Assembly (NCBI RefSeq): GCF_000332975.1
Contig: NZ_BANR01000026.1
Location: 1-64,000 of the forward strand
DNA: 64,000 nt
Direction: 5' to 3'
Origin: Gordonia aichiensis NBRC 108223
Lineage (GTDB): Bacteria; Actinomycetota; Actinomycetes; Mycobacteriales; Mycobacteriaceae
Shown piece after piece: positions 37,541 through 47,010 of the stretch. Positions within the stretch are counted from its first letter, which is position 1. Each line of letters starts with the position of its first letter. The position numbers and the translations under genes were made by a program. Under the pieces are notes generated by a model. The model saw nothing but the letters and a program-made list of their open reading frames with translations. It made no database searches and was not told the DNA's origin.

Positions 37541-39112
37541 TCAGCCACCGAGCGTGAACGCCGCGGCGTTGTGCCCGGGTATGCCGCTGACACCACCACC
37601 TCGACGTGCCGCAGCGCCCGCCAGCAACACACGCGGGTGTCGCGTTTCCACACCCCACTGCCCGACGGCCCCCGGGTCGACCGCCCAGGGCCATTGCAGG
37701 CTGCGGTGAAAGATGTTGCCGCCGGGCAGGCCGAGCGCGGCCTCGAGATCACGCGGTGTCTTGGCCTCAATACACGGATTGCCATGTGCGTCCGTGGCGA
37801 TCACCGACTGAATGGGCTCTGCAAGAACGGAATTCAATGAGCTCAGGGTTGCTTCGACGGCCCGCGTTGTCGCCGACGGGGCGTCGAAGACGGCTGGTGG
37901 CATCTGGAGCCCGAACAGGGTCAAGGTGTGGCAGCCGTCGAGTTCTGGCCCGAGGATCGACCTGTCCGACAGTGTGTGACAGTAGATTTCGCAAGGCGGA
38001 ACGGTCGGTATGGTATCGAGACCCGCCTGCTGCCATGCCGCATGCAGCTGCCCGTACGACTCATTGATGTGGAATGTGCCCGCGAACGCGGCGTCGGGGA
38101 GCACGGAGCCATCACGAAGTGCCGGGAGCCTGGTGAGCAGCATGTTGATCTTCAATTGTGCCCCGGCAGTGTCGGATTCGGTGTCGAGCGGCTCGTCGAA
38201 GCAGTCATTGACCGACTGTGGCGCGCACGCGACGTACAGCATCGAGGCGCGTGCGGTGGTCTCCCCCCGCGGTGCTGAGCGGAACTCGACGGTGCCGTCG
38301 GCAGGATCGATCCCGGTGATCTGGACCCCGGTCACGACCCGGGCGCCTGCGGCAACAGCGGCCTCGTAGAGTGTCCCCGACACCGCACCCATCCCGCCGA
38401 CCGGGACGTCCCAGTCCCCGCTGCCGCCACCGATCAGGTGGTAGAGGAAGCAGATGTTCTGGTGTAGCCGGGCGTCATGGAGATCGGCGAACGTGCCGAT
38501 CAGTCCGTCGGTGGCAACGACACCCCGGACCACGTCGTCGACGAAGTAGCGTTCGATGAGTTCACCGAGGGGACGCTCGGTGAGTAGTTCCCAGATCTCC
38601 GCGAGTGATGAGTCGAGCCCTCGTACATCCGCCGCACCGGTCACGAGATCGCGCAGGTCGTCGTGACTGCGCAGGGGTTCGATGAGCGTGGGAAAGACGC
38701 GACGTGCGATCTCGCCCATCCGGCCGAAGAACCATTGCCACGAGGCGAACTCGGTGTCGTCACCGGTGATGCGTCGGAACGATTCGGCAGTCGCCTTGTC
38801 ATCACCGTTGTCGACGAGGAGGCCGCGAGTGGGGTCGGTGGGCAGTGGGGTGTAGGACGAGTAGCGGCGTCGGATCAACGAGATGTCGAGGTCGAGGTCG
38901 GTGATGATCTCGCGCGGCAGCAGCGACACCAGATAGGAGTAACGAGACAGACGCGCCGGTACGCCGGGAAATGGTGTCGCGGAGACGGTGGCACCGCCCA
39001 CGTGATCGGCTCGCTCGAGAACGAGAACCCGGCGCCCGGCCCGCGCGAGATAGGTCGCTGCCGTCAGGCCGTTGTGGCCGGCGCCGATGATGATGTCGTC
39101 GAAGCGCTCCAT
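37541..39112 (-). CDS. NAD(P)/FAD-dependent oxidoreductase, phytoene desaturase-like
   Basis: A 523-residue protein with an N-terminal dinucleotide-binding motif ([27 protein letters not shown]) and [13 protein letters not shown] mid [24 protein letters not shown] segment is typical of carotenoid-desaturase-like enzymes, and a C-terminal FAD loop reads [17 protein letters not shown]. The substrate is unknown; no carotenoid gene is nearby. It is followed on the same strand by dprE1 after 69 bp, so co-transcription is possible. A second member of the same superfamily lies at 43374-44798. Confidence 0.85.
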   Translation of the reverse strand: MERFDDIIIGAGHNGLTAATYLARAGRRVLVLERADHVGGATVSATPFPGVPARLSRYSYLVSLLPREIITDLDLDISLIRRRYSSYTPLPTDPTRGLLVDNGDDKATAESFRRITGDDTEFASWQWFFGRMGEIARRVFPTLIEPLRSHDDLRDLVTGAADVRGLDSSLAEIWELLTERPLGELIERYFVDDVVRGVVATDGLIGTFADLHDARLHQNICFLYHLIGGGSGDWDVPVGGMGAVSGTLYEAAVAAGARVVTGVQITGIDPADGTVEFRSAPRGETTARASMLYVACAPQSVNDCFDEPLDTESDTAGAQLKINMLLTRLPALRDGSVLPDAAFAGTFHINESYGQLHAAWQQAGLDTIPTVPPCEIYCHTLSDRSILGPELDGCHTLTLFGLQMPPAVFDAPSATTRAVEATLSSLNSVLAEPIQSVIATDAHGNPCIEAKTPRDLEAALGLPGGNIFHRSLQWPWAVDPGAVGQWGVETRHPRVLLAGAAARRGGGVSGIPGHNAAAFTLGG

Positions 39113-39184
39113 GTACCGAGCAGACCACCGCCGCGTCGGGTTGTCGAGGGTCGAGGTGCCCGATCGGTCGTCTCCGAAGCGACA

Positions 39185-39277
39185 CTCGCCCGTTTTCAGT
39201 CAATTTCGCCGCCGCCTCGGGGTAAAAGTCCAGGTCAGATCTCGGGGTAGCTTCCAGAATGACTGAAAACGGGCGAG
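39185..39277. repeat. 18-bp perfect inverted repeat with 57-bp loop
   Basis: CTCGCCCGTTTTCAGTCA (39185-39202) is repeated exactly in reverse complement at 39260-39277, in the 253-bp divergent gap between the FAD oxidoreductase and aldo/keto reductase genes. The arms do not extend further in either direction. It could be a small nonautonomous element or a pair of regulator sites. Confidence 0.85.
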
Positions 39278-39365
39278 GGGTGCGCGGGTCGCCATGGTCA
39301 CGATGCGTCATCGACGCGGGTTGTTCGCCAGGCAGGATCGGCAGCCGCGACCATATCCTGAAGAC

Positions 39366-40196
39366 GTGGAGATCCCCGCTGTCGAACTCTCGTCCGGTTT
39401 TCGCCTACCGCTTGTCGGCCTCGGAACCTACGACATGCTCGGAATGCCCTGCGTGCAGGCCGTGTCGGACGCGCTCCGATCGGGATATCGACTGCTCGAC
39501 ACCGCGTCGAGGTACTCCAACGAACTCAGCGTCGGGATGGGACTGCGCGAATCGGGTATTCCTCGAGACGAGGTCGTCGTCCAGACCAAACTCGGTGGCG
39601 GTGACCAGGGGTTCGACGAGGCGATCAATGCTGCCAAGGAAAGCGCTCGGCGACTCGGCATCGCCCACATCGACATCTACCTCATCCACTGGCCGTGCCC
39701 GAGTCTCGGTAAGACCGTCGACTCCTGGAGGGCGCTGCTGACGCTCGCGGAAGAAGGTTTCATCACCGTCCCGGGGGTATCCAACTTCACAGCACGCCAA
39801 CTGCAGATGCTCTACGACGAAACGGGCGTCTGGCCGCAGATCAACCAGATCCAGTGCTCACCGGCACTTGCGCGAGATGAATTGCGCGAGTTCATGTCCG
39901 AACGAGGCATCGTCGCCCAGGCGTGGCATCCGACTGGCCGTAAGGAGGGCATGCTCGGCGACGCGGTCATCATCAGACTCGCCCGGAAATACGGCAAATC
40001 GCCGACACAGATCGCGCTGCGATGGTCGGTGCAGCAGGGTATATCGGTGGTGCCCAAGTCGTCACACCACGGCCGACAGCTCGAGAACGCCGACCTGTTC
40101 GATTTCTCCTTCGACGCCGCCGACCTCGCCGAACTGGCGACGCTCGACCGCGGGGAGAAGGCAGCCCGCAACTCCGAGGTCGAAGAGGAGTTCTGA
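39366..40196 (+). CDS. Aldo/keto reductase
   Basis: A 276-residue AKR protein with catalytic Asp and Tyr in LLDTASRYSNE, Lys in VVQTKLGG and His in IYLIHWP. The NADPH-binding end is VVPKSSHHGRQLENADLFDF. It should reduce small aldehydes or ketones, with the substrate unknown. The GTG at 39366 starts right at the AKR homology (VEIPAVELSSG); an ATG at 39294 would add 24 residues of poor quality and come close to the inverted repeat. It is divergent from the FAD oxidoreductase. Confidence 0.87.
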   Translation: MEIPAVELSSGFRLPLVGLGTYDMLGMPCVQAVSDALRSGYRLLDTASRYSNELSVGMGLRESGIPRDEVVVQTKLGGGDQGFDEAINAAKESARRLGIAHIDIYLIHWPCPSLGKTVDSWRALLTLAEEGFITVPGVSNFTARQLQMLYDETGVWPQINQIQCSPALARDELREFMSERGIVAQAWHPTGRKEGMLGDAVIIRLARKYGKSPTQIALRWSVQQGISVVPKSSHHGRQLENADLFDFSFDAADLAELATLDRGEKAARNSEVEEEF

Positions 40197-40248
40197 GGCC
40201 CACCTCACCGTGCGATCTGCGAGCAGGTGTCGTACTCTGACTCTCCAG

Positions 40249-40265
40249 TTGGCAATCATTCCCAA
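40249..40265. promoter_or_regulatory. Fur/Zur-like palindrome upstream of the DUF1490-ctpC pair
   Basis: TTGGCAATCATTCCCAA is a 17-bp palindrome with only the three centre-symmetric G/C positions unpaired. Its AAT-ATT core resembles Zur/Fur boxes of actinobacteria. A TACTCT -10-like hexamer sits at 40233-40238 just upstream, so a bound repressor would block elongation or the start site. Confidence 0.5.
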
Positions 40266-40272
40266 CAATTGC

Positions 40273-40298
40273 CTTCCCGACACTCGGCTGTCGGGAAG
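40273..40298 (+). promoter_or_regulatory. Leader hairpin before the DUF1490 gene
   Basis: CTTCCCGACA and TGTCGGGAAG form a perfect 10-bp stem with a 6-nt loop, 8 nt after the palindrome and 16 nt before the AGGAGG ribosome site. It could be the terminator of the upstream aldo/keto reductase gene or a leader element; no T-tract follows. Confidence 0.5.
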
Positions 40299-40324
40299 AA
40301 GGCTTCACGAGAGCAGGAGGTGCT

Positions 40325-40606
40325 GTGGCTGCCCACACACTATTGGCGAAAGCCGGATCGGCAGTGGCGACTGGCCTGGTCGGCGCCGCCGCCTATGACC
40401 TGACGAAGAAGGTCGTGGCACGAGTGCCTTTCCGGGAAGGTGCGGTCGTCGCAACGGCGTGGGGTCTACGGGGCACCCGAAAGGCCGAGGAAGTGGCCGA
40501 AAACGTTCGGCTCAGTTCCGCCGACATCGTCGCGGAGGCCAAAGAGCGGATTGGTGAAGAGGCCACACCTCCGGGAACGGGCGACGCGCACGATCACGAG
40601 CACTGA
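40325..40606 (+). CDS. DUF1490 protein, PacL-like partner of a metal P-type ATPase
   Basis: A 93-residue protein with one N-terminal hydrophobic segment (AGSAVATGLVGAAAYDL), a charged helix and a C-terminal metal-binding tail DAHDHEH. It resembles the mycobacterial DUF1490/PacL proteins, which assemble with P1B ATPases into zinc-efflux platforms and bind metal through an acidic His tail. It lies directly before the ATPase, whose GTG follows its stop without a gap. The GTG start has AGGAGG 4 nt upstream. Confidence 0.85.
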   Translation: MAAHTLLAKAGSAVATGLVGAAAYDLTKKVVARVPFREGAVVATAWGLRGTRKAEEVAENVRLSSADIVAEAKERIGEEATPPGTGDAHDHEH

Positions 40607-42847
40607 GTGGCTGCGATGACGTCGCTGCCCCGCCTCGTCGAGGCTGCTCAGGAAGACGGAGCGCGCACAGCGCCGACCGTTCGCTCCGATGCTGCCGGAC
40701 GTCTGAGGCTCACGGTGCAGTGGCTGCGCGGACAGACGCGTCGCGCTGTGGCCGTCGAGGAAGCCGTCGGCTCGGTCCGGGGCGTGCGCGCGGTACACGC
40801 CCACCCGCGCACAGGTTCCGTGGTCGTGTGGTTCGGAGCGAGTGCAGAGCGGGCAGAGGTCCTGGCAGCCATCGACGCCGCAGCGACAACCGATCTCGCG
40901 CTCGTCCCCGACCGCGCACCCCATTCGGCCGACATCAGTAACAGCGAGATCGCCCGTATGGGAATAGGTTTCGGTGCGCTGATTCTTCTCGGTCTGCGGC
41001 GCTACGGGTTCAGGCGCCCCGCGCTACTCGGCCCGACGTCGCGCACGGTGGCCACCGGCGTGACGATCTTCTCCGGCTACCCGTTCCTGCGGGGCGCCGT
41101 GCGCGCACTGCGCGGCGGCAGAGCGGGAACCGACGCATTGGTCTCTGCGGCAACGATCGCCAGCCTCCTGCTCCGCGAGAACGTCGTCGCGCTCACCGTG
41201 CTCTGGCTGCTGAACATCGGTGAGTTCCTCCAGGACCTCACGCTGCGACGCACACGTCGAGCGATCTCCGATCTGCTGCGAGGTGCAACGGATTCCGCAT
41301 GGGTGCGCCTCGACGACGGCACGGAGGTGCAGGTACCCATCGACTCGCTGGCACTTGGCGACGTGGTCGTCGTCCACGATCACGTGGCCATTCCGGTCGA
41401 CGGCATGGTCGTCGAGGGAGAGGCCGCGGTCGACCAGTCGGCACTCACCGGCGAGAATCTTCCGGTCGCCGTGGAGACCGGCTCCACTGTGAGCGCGGGG
41501 TCGGTGGTCGTCACGGGTCGGCTCGTCGTGCGCGCAACTGCCGTCGGTTCTGAGACCGCCATCGGGCGGATCATCGCACGAGTGGAAGAGGCGCAACGCA
41601 GTCGCGCGCCCATCCAAACCGTAGGCGAGGCCTTCTCCCGGCGTTTCGTGCCCGCGTCGTTCGCGATGGCGCTCGGTACTCTTCTCGTCACCCGTGACCC
41701 GCGCAGGGCGATGACGATGCTGCTGATCGCGTGTCCCTGTGCTGTCGGACTCTCGACTCCGACCGCTATCAGCGGAGCGATCGGTAACGGCGCGCGCCGG
41801 GGAATCCTCATCAAGGGCGGCTCCCATCTCGAAGCCGCCGGAAGTATCAGCGCCGTGGTGTTCGACAAGACGGGCACACTCACCGTCGGACGTCCGGTGG
41901 TCACCAATGTCGTGTCATTCGTGGACGATTGGACCCCGGATCAGGTATTGGCATACGCCGCGTCGTCGGAGATCCATTCTCGTCATCCGTTGGCGCAGGC
42001 GGTGATCAGGTCGACCGAGGAACGTCGGATCGAGATACCTGCCCACGCCGAGTGCGAGGTCATCGTCGGACTCGGTATGCGATCACATACCGACGACGGC
42101 CGCGTCATGCTCGTCGGTAGTCCCGCGCTTCTCGACAGGCACGGGATCGGAGTCTCCGACGATGCGTCGGCTTGGGTGCAGCGGCTCCGTACGGCCTGCG
42201 AAACCCCGCTCCTGCTGGCGGTCGACGACCGCCTCGTCGGGTTGCTGAGCCTGCGTGACGAACTCAGACCCGAGGCACGCGACGTTCTTGACGGACTGCG
42301 ACGGGACGGAATCGTCGAGATCGTCATGCTGACAGGTGATCATGCGGCCACAGCCGCGGCGATCGCGAACGAGCTGGGTATCGACGAATGGCAGGCCGAG
42401 GTCACTCCGGAGGACAAGTTGGCCGCGGTCCGTCGACTGCAGGCAGCGGGGCATGTCGTGGCGATGGTCGGCGACGGGGTCAACGACGCCCCGGCGCTTG
42501 CCGCCGCCGACATCGGCGTCGCCATGGGATTGGCGGGTACCGACGTGGCGGTCGAGACCGCCGACATCGCTCTCGCGGGCGACGACCTCTCCAAGATCGC
42601 TGCCGTACGTGACCTCGGCGCACACGCCGTGTCGCTCATCAGACAGAACTACGCGATGTCCATCGCGGTCAACGGACTCGGGCTTCTCGCGGGCGCAGGG
42701 GGAGTGCTTAACCCGGTGCTCGCCGCCGTTCTCCACAATGCGTCGTCGGTGGCTGTGGTGATCAACAGCGCTCGCCTGATTCGTTACGGACTCGCAGAGC
42801 AGCGGGGCCAGGTGGCCTTGGCGTCGGAGACGGTCGAGAGTTCGTGA
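40607..42847 (+). CDS. Heavy-metal P-type ATPase, CtpC-like
   Basis: A 746-residue P1B ATPase. The N-terminal domain keeps the heavy-metal-associated fold (VRGVRAVHAHPRTGSVVVWF) but has no CXXC. The actuator loop carries ALTGEN (the TGE motif), the membrane ion site is CPCAVGLSTP, the phosphorylation site is FDKTGTLTVG, and the hinge is MVGDGVNDAPALAAADIGVAMG. The last membrane part has INGLGLL-like AVNGLGLLAGAGGVLNP. With its DUF1490 partner it resembles CtpC of M. tuberculosis, reported to export Mn or Zn. Metal preference cannot be fixed from sequence. Confidence 0.92.
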   Translation: MAAMTSLPRLVEAAQEDGARTAPTVRSDAAGRLRLTVQWLRGQTRRAVAVEEAVGSVRGVRAVHAHPRTGSVVVWFGASAERAEVLAAIDAAATTDLALVPDRAPHSADISNSEIARMGIGFGALILLGLRRYGFRRPALLGPTSRTVATGVTIFSGYPFLRGAVRALRGGRAGTDALVSAATIASLLLRENVVALTVLWLLNIGEFLQDLTLRRTRRAISDLLRGATDSAWVRLDDGTEVQVPIDSLALGDVVVVHDHVAIPVDGMVVEGEAAVDQSALTGENLPVAVETGSTVSAGSVVVTGRLVVRATAVGSETAIGRIIARVEEAQRSRAPIQTVGEAFSRRFVPASFAMALGTLLVTRDPRRAMTMLLIACPCAVGLSTPTAISGAIGNGARRGILIKGGSHLEAAGSISAVVFDKTGTLTVGRPVVTNVVSFVDDWTPDQVLAYAASSEIHSRHPLAQAVIRSTEERRIEIPAHAECEVIVGLGMRSHTDDGRVMLVGSPALLDRHGIGVSDDASAWVQRLRTACETPLLLAVDDRLVGLLSLRDELRPEARDVLDGLRRDGIVEIVMLTGDHAATAAAIANELGIDEWQAEVTPEDKLAAVRRLQAAGHVVAMVGDGVNDAPALAAADIGVAMGLAGTDVAVETADIALAGDDLSKIAAVRDLGAHAVSLIRQNYAMSIAVNGLGLLAGAGGVLNPVLAAVLHNASSVAVVINSARLIRYGLAEQRGQVALASETVESS

Positions 42848-42864
42848 CGGTCTAGGGTGGCAGG

Positions 42865-43371
42865 GTGCAAGACCCAACCTCCGACGACGAGCATGATCAC
42901 AAGTCACGGCACGAAGACTTCTCGACGCGCCACGCCCTGACCCCGATCGAACTCCCCGTCGACGATGCGGAGGCGTCGACCGACGTCCCGCTCGCGACGC
43001 AGATCCTCAGATTCGTCATCAGCGGCGTCATCTCGGGCATCCTCGACTTCGGGTTGACGACGCTCCTGCAGTTCGGGGTCGGGCTGCCCCCGGTGGTGGC
43101 CAAGGCCATCGGCTTCATCTGCGGCACCACCTGCGCGTATGTCATCAACCGCCGCTGGACCTTCCGCGCATCGCCGAGTACGGCCCGCTTCATCGCGGTG
43201 GCGCTGCTGTACTGCTGCACCTTCTTCGTCAACGTCGGCATCTACACCTGGCTTGCCCATGTCTGGGAGCACACGTTCCTCAACAGCCTCATCGCGTATG
43301 TGATCGCGCAGGGGACGGCCACGGTCATCAACTTCGTGGTGCAGCGCGTCGTCATCTTCCGGGTCACCTAG
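42865..43371 (+). CDS. GtrA-family membrane protein, Rv3789-like
   Basis: A 168-residue protein with a 45-residue polar N-terminus and four membrane segments. Core matches to Rv3789 are SGILDFGLTTLLQ, YVINRRWTFRASPSTARFIAV and IAQGTATVINFVVQRVVIFR. GtrA proteins move polyprenyl-linked sugars across the membrane or support enzymes that use them. Rv3789 is next to dprE1 in M. tuberculosis and has been linked to decaprenylphosphoryl-arabinose supply. Here it lies 5.4 kb from dprE1, next to a FAD oxidoreductase that starts 2 nt after its stop. Confidence 0.88.
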   Translation: MQDPTSDDEHDHKSRHEDFSTRHALTPIELPVDDAEASTDVPLATQILRFVISGVISGILDFGLTTLLQFGVGLPPVVAKAIGFICGTTCAYVINRRWTFRASPSTARFIAVALLYCCTFFVNVGIYTWLAHVWEHTFLNSLIAYVIAQGTATVINFVVQRVVIFRVT

Positions 43372-43373
43372 CG

Positions 43374-44798
43374 GTGAGCACTGCGGTCGTTGTCGGCGCC
43401 GGCCCGAACGGGCTGGCAGCGGCGGTCCGACTCGCGCAGGCCGGACTCGACGTGACGGTCCTCGAGGGTGCCGACACGATCGGCGGTGGCACCAGATCGG
43501 GACCGTTCGACGAGGCATTCCCCGAGCTCGTCGTCGACCACTGTTCGGCGTTTCATCCGCTGGGCGTCTCGTCGCCGTTTCTGCGCACCCTCCCGCTCGC
43601 CGAGCACGGTCTGCGCTGGTCCTGGCCGGAGATCGATTGTGCACATCCACGCGACGACGGCGCCGCCGCGTTGCTCTTCCGCGACATCGAGCAGACCGCG
43701 GCCGGATTCGCCGACACCGGGTATCCCGGGGCGGGGGACCGGTGGCTGTCGTTGTTCGGCGGAATCTCCGAGGGGTTTCGCGACATCGCCGACGACGTGC
43801 TCTCGCCGATGCTCTCCCTGCCGCGTCATCCGCTCGCGCTGGCACGTTTCGGGTTGCCGGCGCTGGCACCGGCGACGAGCCTCGCCCGTTTTCTCGGTCC
43901 GCACGCCGGCGCGCTGTTCGCCGGGATGGCCGCGCACGGCTTCACCCGACTCGACGTACCCGGCTCATCGGCTGCGGGCCTCATGCTGACCGCCGCGGGA
44001 CACCATGGCGGCTGGCCGGTCGCAGTGGGCGGGTCGTCGGCGATCAGTAGCGCGCTCGCGAGTCTGTTGCGTTCGCTCGGCGGCAGCATCGAAACGGGAC
44101 AGACCGTCTCCGACATCGCCCAACTGAGCGCCGACGTCGTGATCCTCGACGTGCTGCCGCGCAGTGCCGCCGACATCCTGGGTACGCGCCAGCCCGCCCG
44201 TGTCGCACGGTCGTATCGCCGATGGCGGCGCGGACCCGCTGCGTTCAAGGTCGATTACGTGATCGACGAGGAGGTGGGCTGGACCGCGCCTGACTGCGCC
44301 CGGGCGGGCACTGTGCACCTCGGAGGCGAGGCGTCGGACATCGCGAAGGCGGAGGCCGACGTCGCCGCGGGACGGATGCCGGCCCGTCCATTCACCCTCG
44401 TGGGGCAGCAATGGGTGGCCGACCCGAGTCGAGCGTCGGGCAGACTCAAGCCACTGTGGGCGTATGCCCATGTGCCGCAGGGGTATTCGGGCAACGCCAC
44501 GGAGTGCGTGACCGCGCAGATCGAACGGTTCGCGCCGGGGTTCCGTGAGCGGATCGTCGCTGTACGTGCGACGACGCCCGCCGATCTGGAGCGATCGAAC
44601 CCGAACTACCCCGGCGGCGACATCGGAGGTGGACGCAACGACCTGGTGCATCTCGTCGCGCGCCCACGCCTGACGCCGTCGCCGTATGCGACGGGTGTCA
44701 AGGGTGTCTACCTGTGTTCGGCGGCGACGCCGCCGGGAGGCGGTGCTCACGGGATGTGCGGCTTCGGCGCCGCCCAGGCCGCACTGGCCGACCTCTGA
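43374..44798 (+). CDS. NAD(P)/FAD-dependent oxidoreductase, phytoene desaturase-like
   Basis: A 474-residue protein with the FAD motif AVVVGAGPNGLAAAVRLAQAGLDVTVLEGADTIGGGTRS and a C-terminal GVYLCSAATPPGGGAHGMCGFGAAQAAL FAD-closing segment typical of CrtI-like and related oxidoreductases. No substrate can be named. It begins 2 nt after gtrA, so the two are very likely co-transcribed. That hints at an envelope-lipid or polyprenol role, but this is inference only. Confidence 0.85.
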   Translation: MSTAVVVGAGPNGLAAAVRLAQAGLDVTVLEGADTIGGGTRSGPFDEAFPELVVDHCSAFHPLGVSSPFLRTLPLAEHGLRWSWPEIDCAHPRDDGAAALLFRDIEQTAAGFADTGYPGAGDRWLSLFGGISEGFRDIADDVLSPMLSLPRHPLALARFGLPALAPATSLARFLGPHAGALFAGMAAHGFTRLDVPGSSAAGLMLTAAGHHGGWPVAVGGSSAISSALASLLRSLGGSIETGQTVSDIAQLSADVVILDVLPRSAADILGTRQPARVARSYRRWRRGPAAFKVDYVIDEEVGWTAPDCARAGTVHLGGEASDIAKAEADVAAGRMPARPFTLVGQQWVADPSRASGRLKPLWAYAHVPQGYSGNATECVTAQIERFAPGFRERIVAVRATTPADLERSNPNYPGGDIGGGRNDLVHLVARPRLTPSPYATGVKGVYLCSAATPPGGGAHGMCGFGAAQAALADL

Positions 44799-45105
44799 CC
44801 CGTGTCCGGACGCGCCACCAGACCGGGCAACAACCGCGTCGGTCGGCCGAATGATCGTGTAACACGAGGGTCGGGCAACCCGACAGACCGTGTACACGAG
44901 TCCCCTGCGACGAGACTCGGCCGTGCGCCGGATTCGTCCGAAGTAGTTGGGGCGTCGGCCTCTTATGCGTCGACGGCGGTGCCGGTGACCCTGACCACCG
45001 AGGCCGGGTGTCAGTGCCAGGATGTTCACAGGGTGTGGGTTAGTGTTGGGCCGCCGGGGCCGACACGTGACGCGCGAGAGCCCCCGAAGAAACGAATGGG
45101 ATGCA
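44799..45105. other. Gene-free stretch of 307 bp before the GlfT2-like gene
   Basis: It separates the FAD oxidoreductase stop from the ATG at 45106. Open frames here lack ribosome sites and any family resemblance. It probably contains the promoter of the GlfT2-like/GT-C pair; I could not assign a clear -35/-10 pair. Confidence 0.45.
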
Positions 45106-47010
45106 ATGTCGACAGCAGCACAGCCGACCACGACCGATACCCCGCAATCGGATCCGTCCGAATCGAGCGGGATGTCCAGTTCGTCGCCGGATCGGCTGCT
45201 CGTCCAGCGGACGCTGTTCACCGGCCCCGACACCCGCATCGAGCCGGGCATGTACGCCGATACCGACCTGTCACGGGTCCGACTCGACCGCCACCGTGCG
45301 CACCTCGGCCCCGGCGCGCGACTGTCGGCCAACACCTACTTCGGACGTTTTCCCGCGTCGTTCTGGCAGAGCTACACCCGTGTCCGCTCCGTCCGCCTCG
45401 ACTTCGACCACGACTGCGCACCCGGAACCACGCTGCGAATCGATATCCGCGCGTCGGATATCAGTGGGCGTGAACGGCCTGTGCAGACCGCGGAGGTCTC
45501 CGGCGCGGGGCACGTGAGCTTCGATCTCGACGTCACACGCTTCATCGACGGCGGCGCACTCTGGTTCGAGCTGACCGCCATCGATGGTCCCGCCAGCGTC
45601 TCCGATGTCGAGTGGAGTGTCGATACGCGCGTCCGTGACCGGCCCGTATCGGTGGTCATGTGTACGCACAATCGCCCTGCCGATGCTGTGGCCACCGTGC
45701 TGGCCCTCGCTTCTGATCCGGTCGTGCTCAAACGCGTCGCCGCCGTGTACATCGTCGACCAGGGCACCGACCGCGTCGCAGACCAGGCGCGATTCAGCGA
45801 GGTGGCCGCGGTCCTCGGTGACCGCCTGCACTACATCACGCAACCCAACCTCGGCGGTGCCGGCGGATTCAACCGCGGCATCCACGAGGTCACCAAGAAC
45901 GGAAGCCACGCCACCGACATCGTGGTGATGGACGACGACATCACCTGCGAGCCCGAGTCCGTCCTGCGTCAGGTCTCGTTCGCCAACAGCACGGTGCGAC
46001 CGATGCTCGTCGGCTCGCAGATGCTGCTGGCGTCGGAGACCTATCGGGTGCACATGACCGGTGAGTGGGAGGCACTCGACGAGCTCAAGGCCGGGCGTCC
46101 CGGTGCCTACGGTAAGCAGGGCCTCAACGCTCTCGAGAAGCAGCAAGATGCACGGACGGACGCGGGATGGAACGGCTGGTGGTCGTGTCTACTCCCGGTC
46201 GAGGCCGTCTACGCGGCAGGGCTGTCGCTGCCGCTGTTCTTCCAGTGGGACGACATCGAGTTCGGAATACGTGCGCGGCGCAACGGTTTTCCGACGGTCA
46301 CGCTTCCCAACGCCGGGGTCTGGCACGCGGACTTCCACCTCAAGGATTACGACGACTGGTCGCGCTACTTCAGTTGGCGCAACGCTCTCATCGTCGCGGC
46401 GATCCACGGTCCCTACGACCCGAAGCATCTCGCGGGGGTGATCGCCAAGGAAATCGGCGCACACATCGTGTCGATGCGCTACGGGCTGGCCGCGACCTTC
46501 CTTCTCGCCGTACGGGATTTCCTGAGCGGGCCATCGATACTGGCCGACGGTGGAGTGTCCAAGCTGCCCGAGCTGAAGACGTTGCGCGCGCAGTATCCCG
46601 ACACCGTCATCCGCGACAGTGCCGACGTGCTCGTCGACGCCGATCCGAATACCAGGATCTCGCGACGCGGTCCGTTGCCCGACGAGGACAAAGAGACCCG
46701 CGTGTTGGTCAAACGCGCTGTGCAGCAATGGCTCGGCCGGGTATCACCCGCACCGGTCACGATCTCCGCCGATGACGGGCGATGGTGGCATGTCGGGCTG
46801 TTCTCGTCGGCGGTGGTCACCGATTCGTCGCAGACAGGTGTGCGTATCCGGAAGCGTGACAAGCAGACCGCTGTCCGGCTCGGGCGTGAGTTGGGGGCAC
46901 TGTGCCTGCAGTTGCGTCGAGAGGGACTCGACGTCGCCGAGCAGTGGCGCACTGCGATGCCGGAGCTGACGAGCCGCGAGAACTGGACGAGATTGTTTGA
47001 CGGCGACTGA
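45106..47010 (+). CDS. GlfT2-family galactofuranosyltransferase (possible paralogue)
   Basis: A 634-residue GT2 protein with the GlfT2 architecture: an N-terminal beta-barrel module (ANTYFGRFPASFWQSYT), a GT-A domain with VVMCTHNRPADAVATVLAL, QPNLGGAGGFNRG, the metal motif VMDDDI, NGWWSCLLPVE, the catalytic-acid pair in FQWDDIEFG, and the His of VWHADF, then a helical C-terminal domain. GlfT2 extends galactan with alternating beta-1,5 and beta-1,6 galactofuranose at the inner membrane face. The C-terminal third is less like mycobacterial GlfT2. The usual glfT2 position (upstream of aftB and the mycolyltransferases) lies outside the window, so this may be a second copy. Confidence 0.8.
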   Translation: MSTAAQPTTTDTPQSDPSESSGMSSSSPDRLLVQRTLFTGPDTRIEPGMYADTDLSRVRLDRHRAHLGPGARLSANTYFGRFPASFWQSYTRVRSVRLDFDHDCAPGTTLRIDIRASDISGRERPVQTAEVSGAGHVSFDLDVTRFIDGGALWFELTAIDGPASVSDVEWSVDTRVRDRPVSVVMCTHNRPADAVATVLALASDPVVLKRVAAVYIVDQGTDRVADQARFSEVAAVLGDRLHYITQPNLGGAGGFNRGIHEVTKNGSHATDIVVMDDDITCEPESVLRQVSFANSTVRPMLVGSQMLLASETYRVHMTGEWEALDELKAGRPGAYGKQGLNALEKQQDARTDAGWNGWWSCLLPVEAVYAAGLSLPLFFQWDDIEFGIRARRNGFPTVTLPNAGVWHADFHLKDYDDWSRYFSWRNALIVAAIHGPYDPKHLAGVIAKEIGAHIVSMRYGLAATFLLAVRDFLSGPSILADGGVSKLPELKTLRAQYPDTVIRDSADVLVDADPNTRISRRGPLPDEDKETRVLVKRAVQQWLGRVSPAPVTISADDGRWWHVGLFSSAVVTDSSQTGVRIRKRDKQTAVRLGRELGALCLQLRREGLDVAEQWRTAMPELTSRENWTRLFDGD

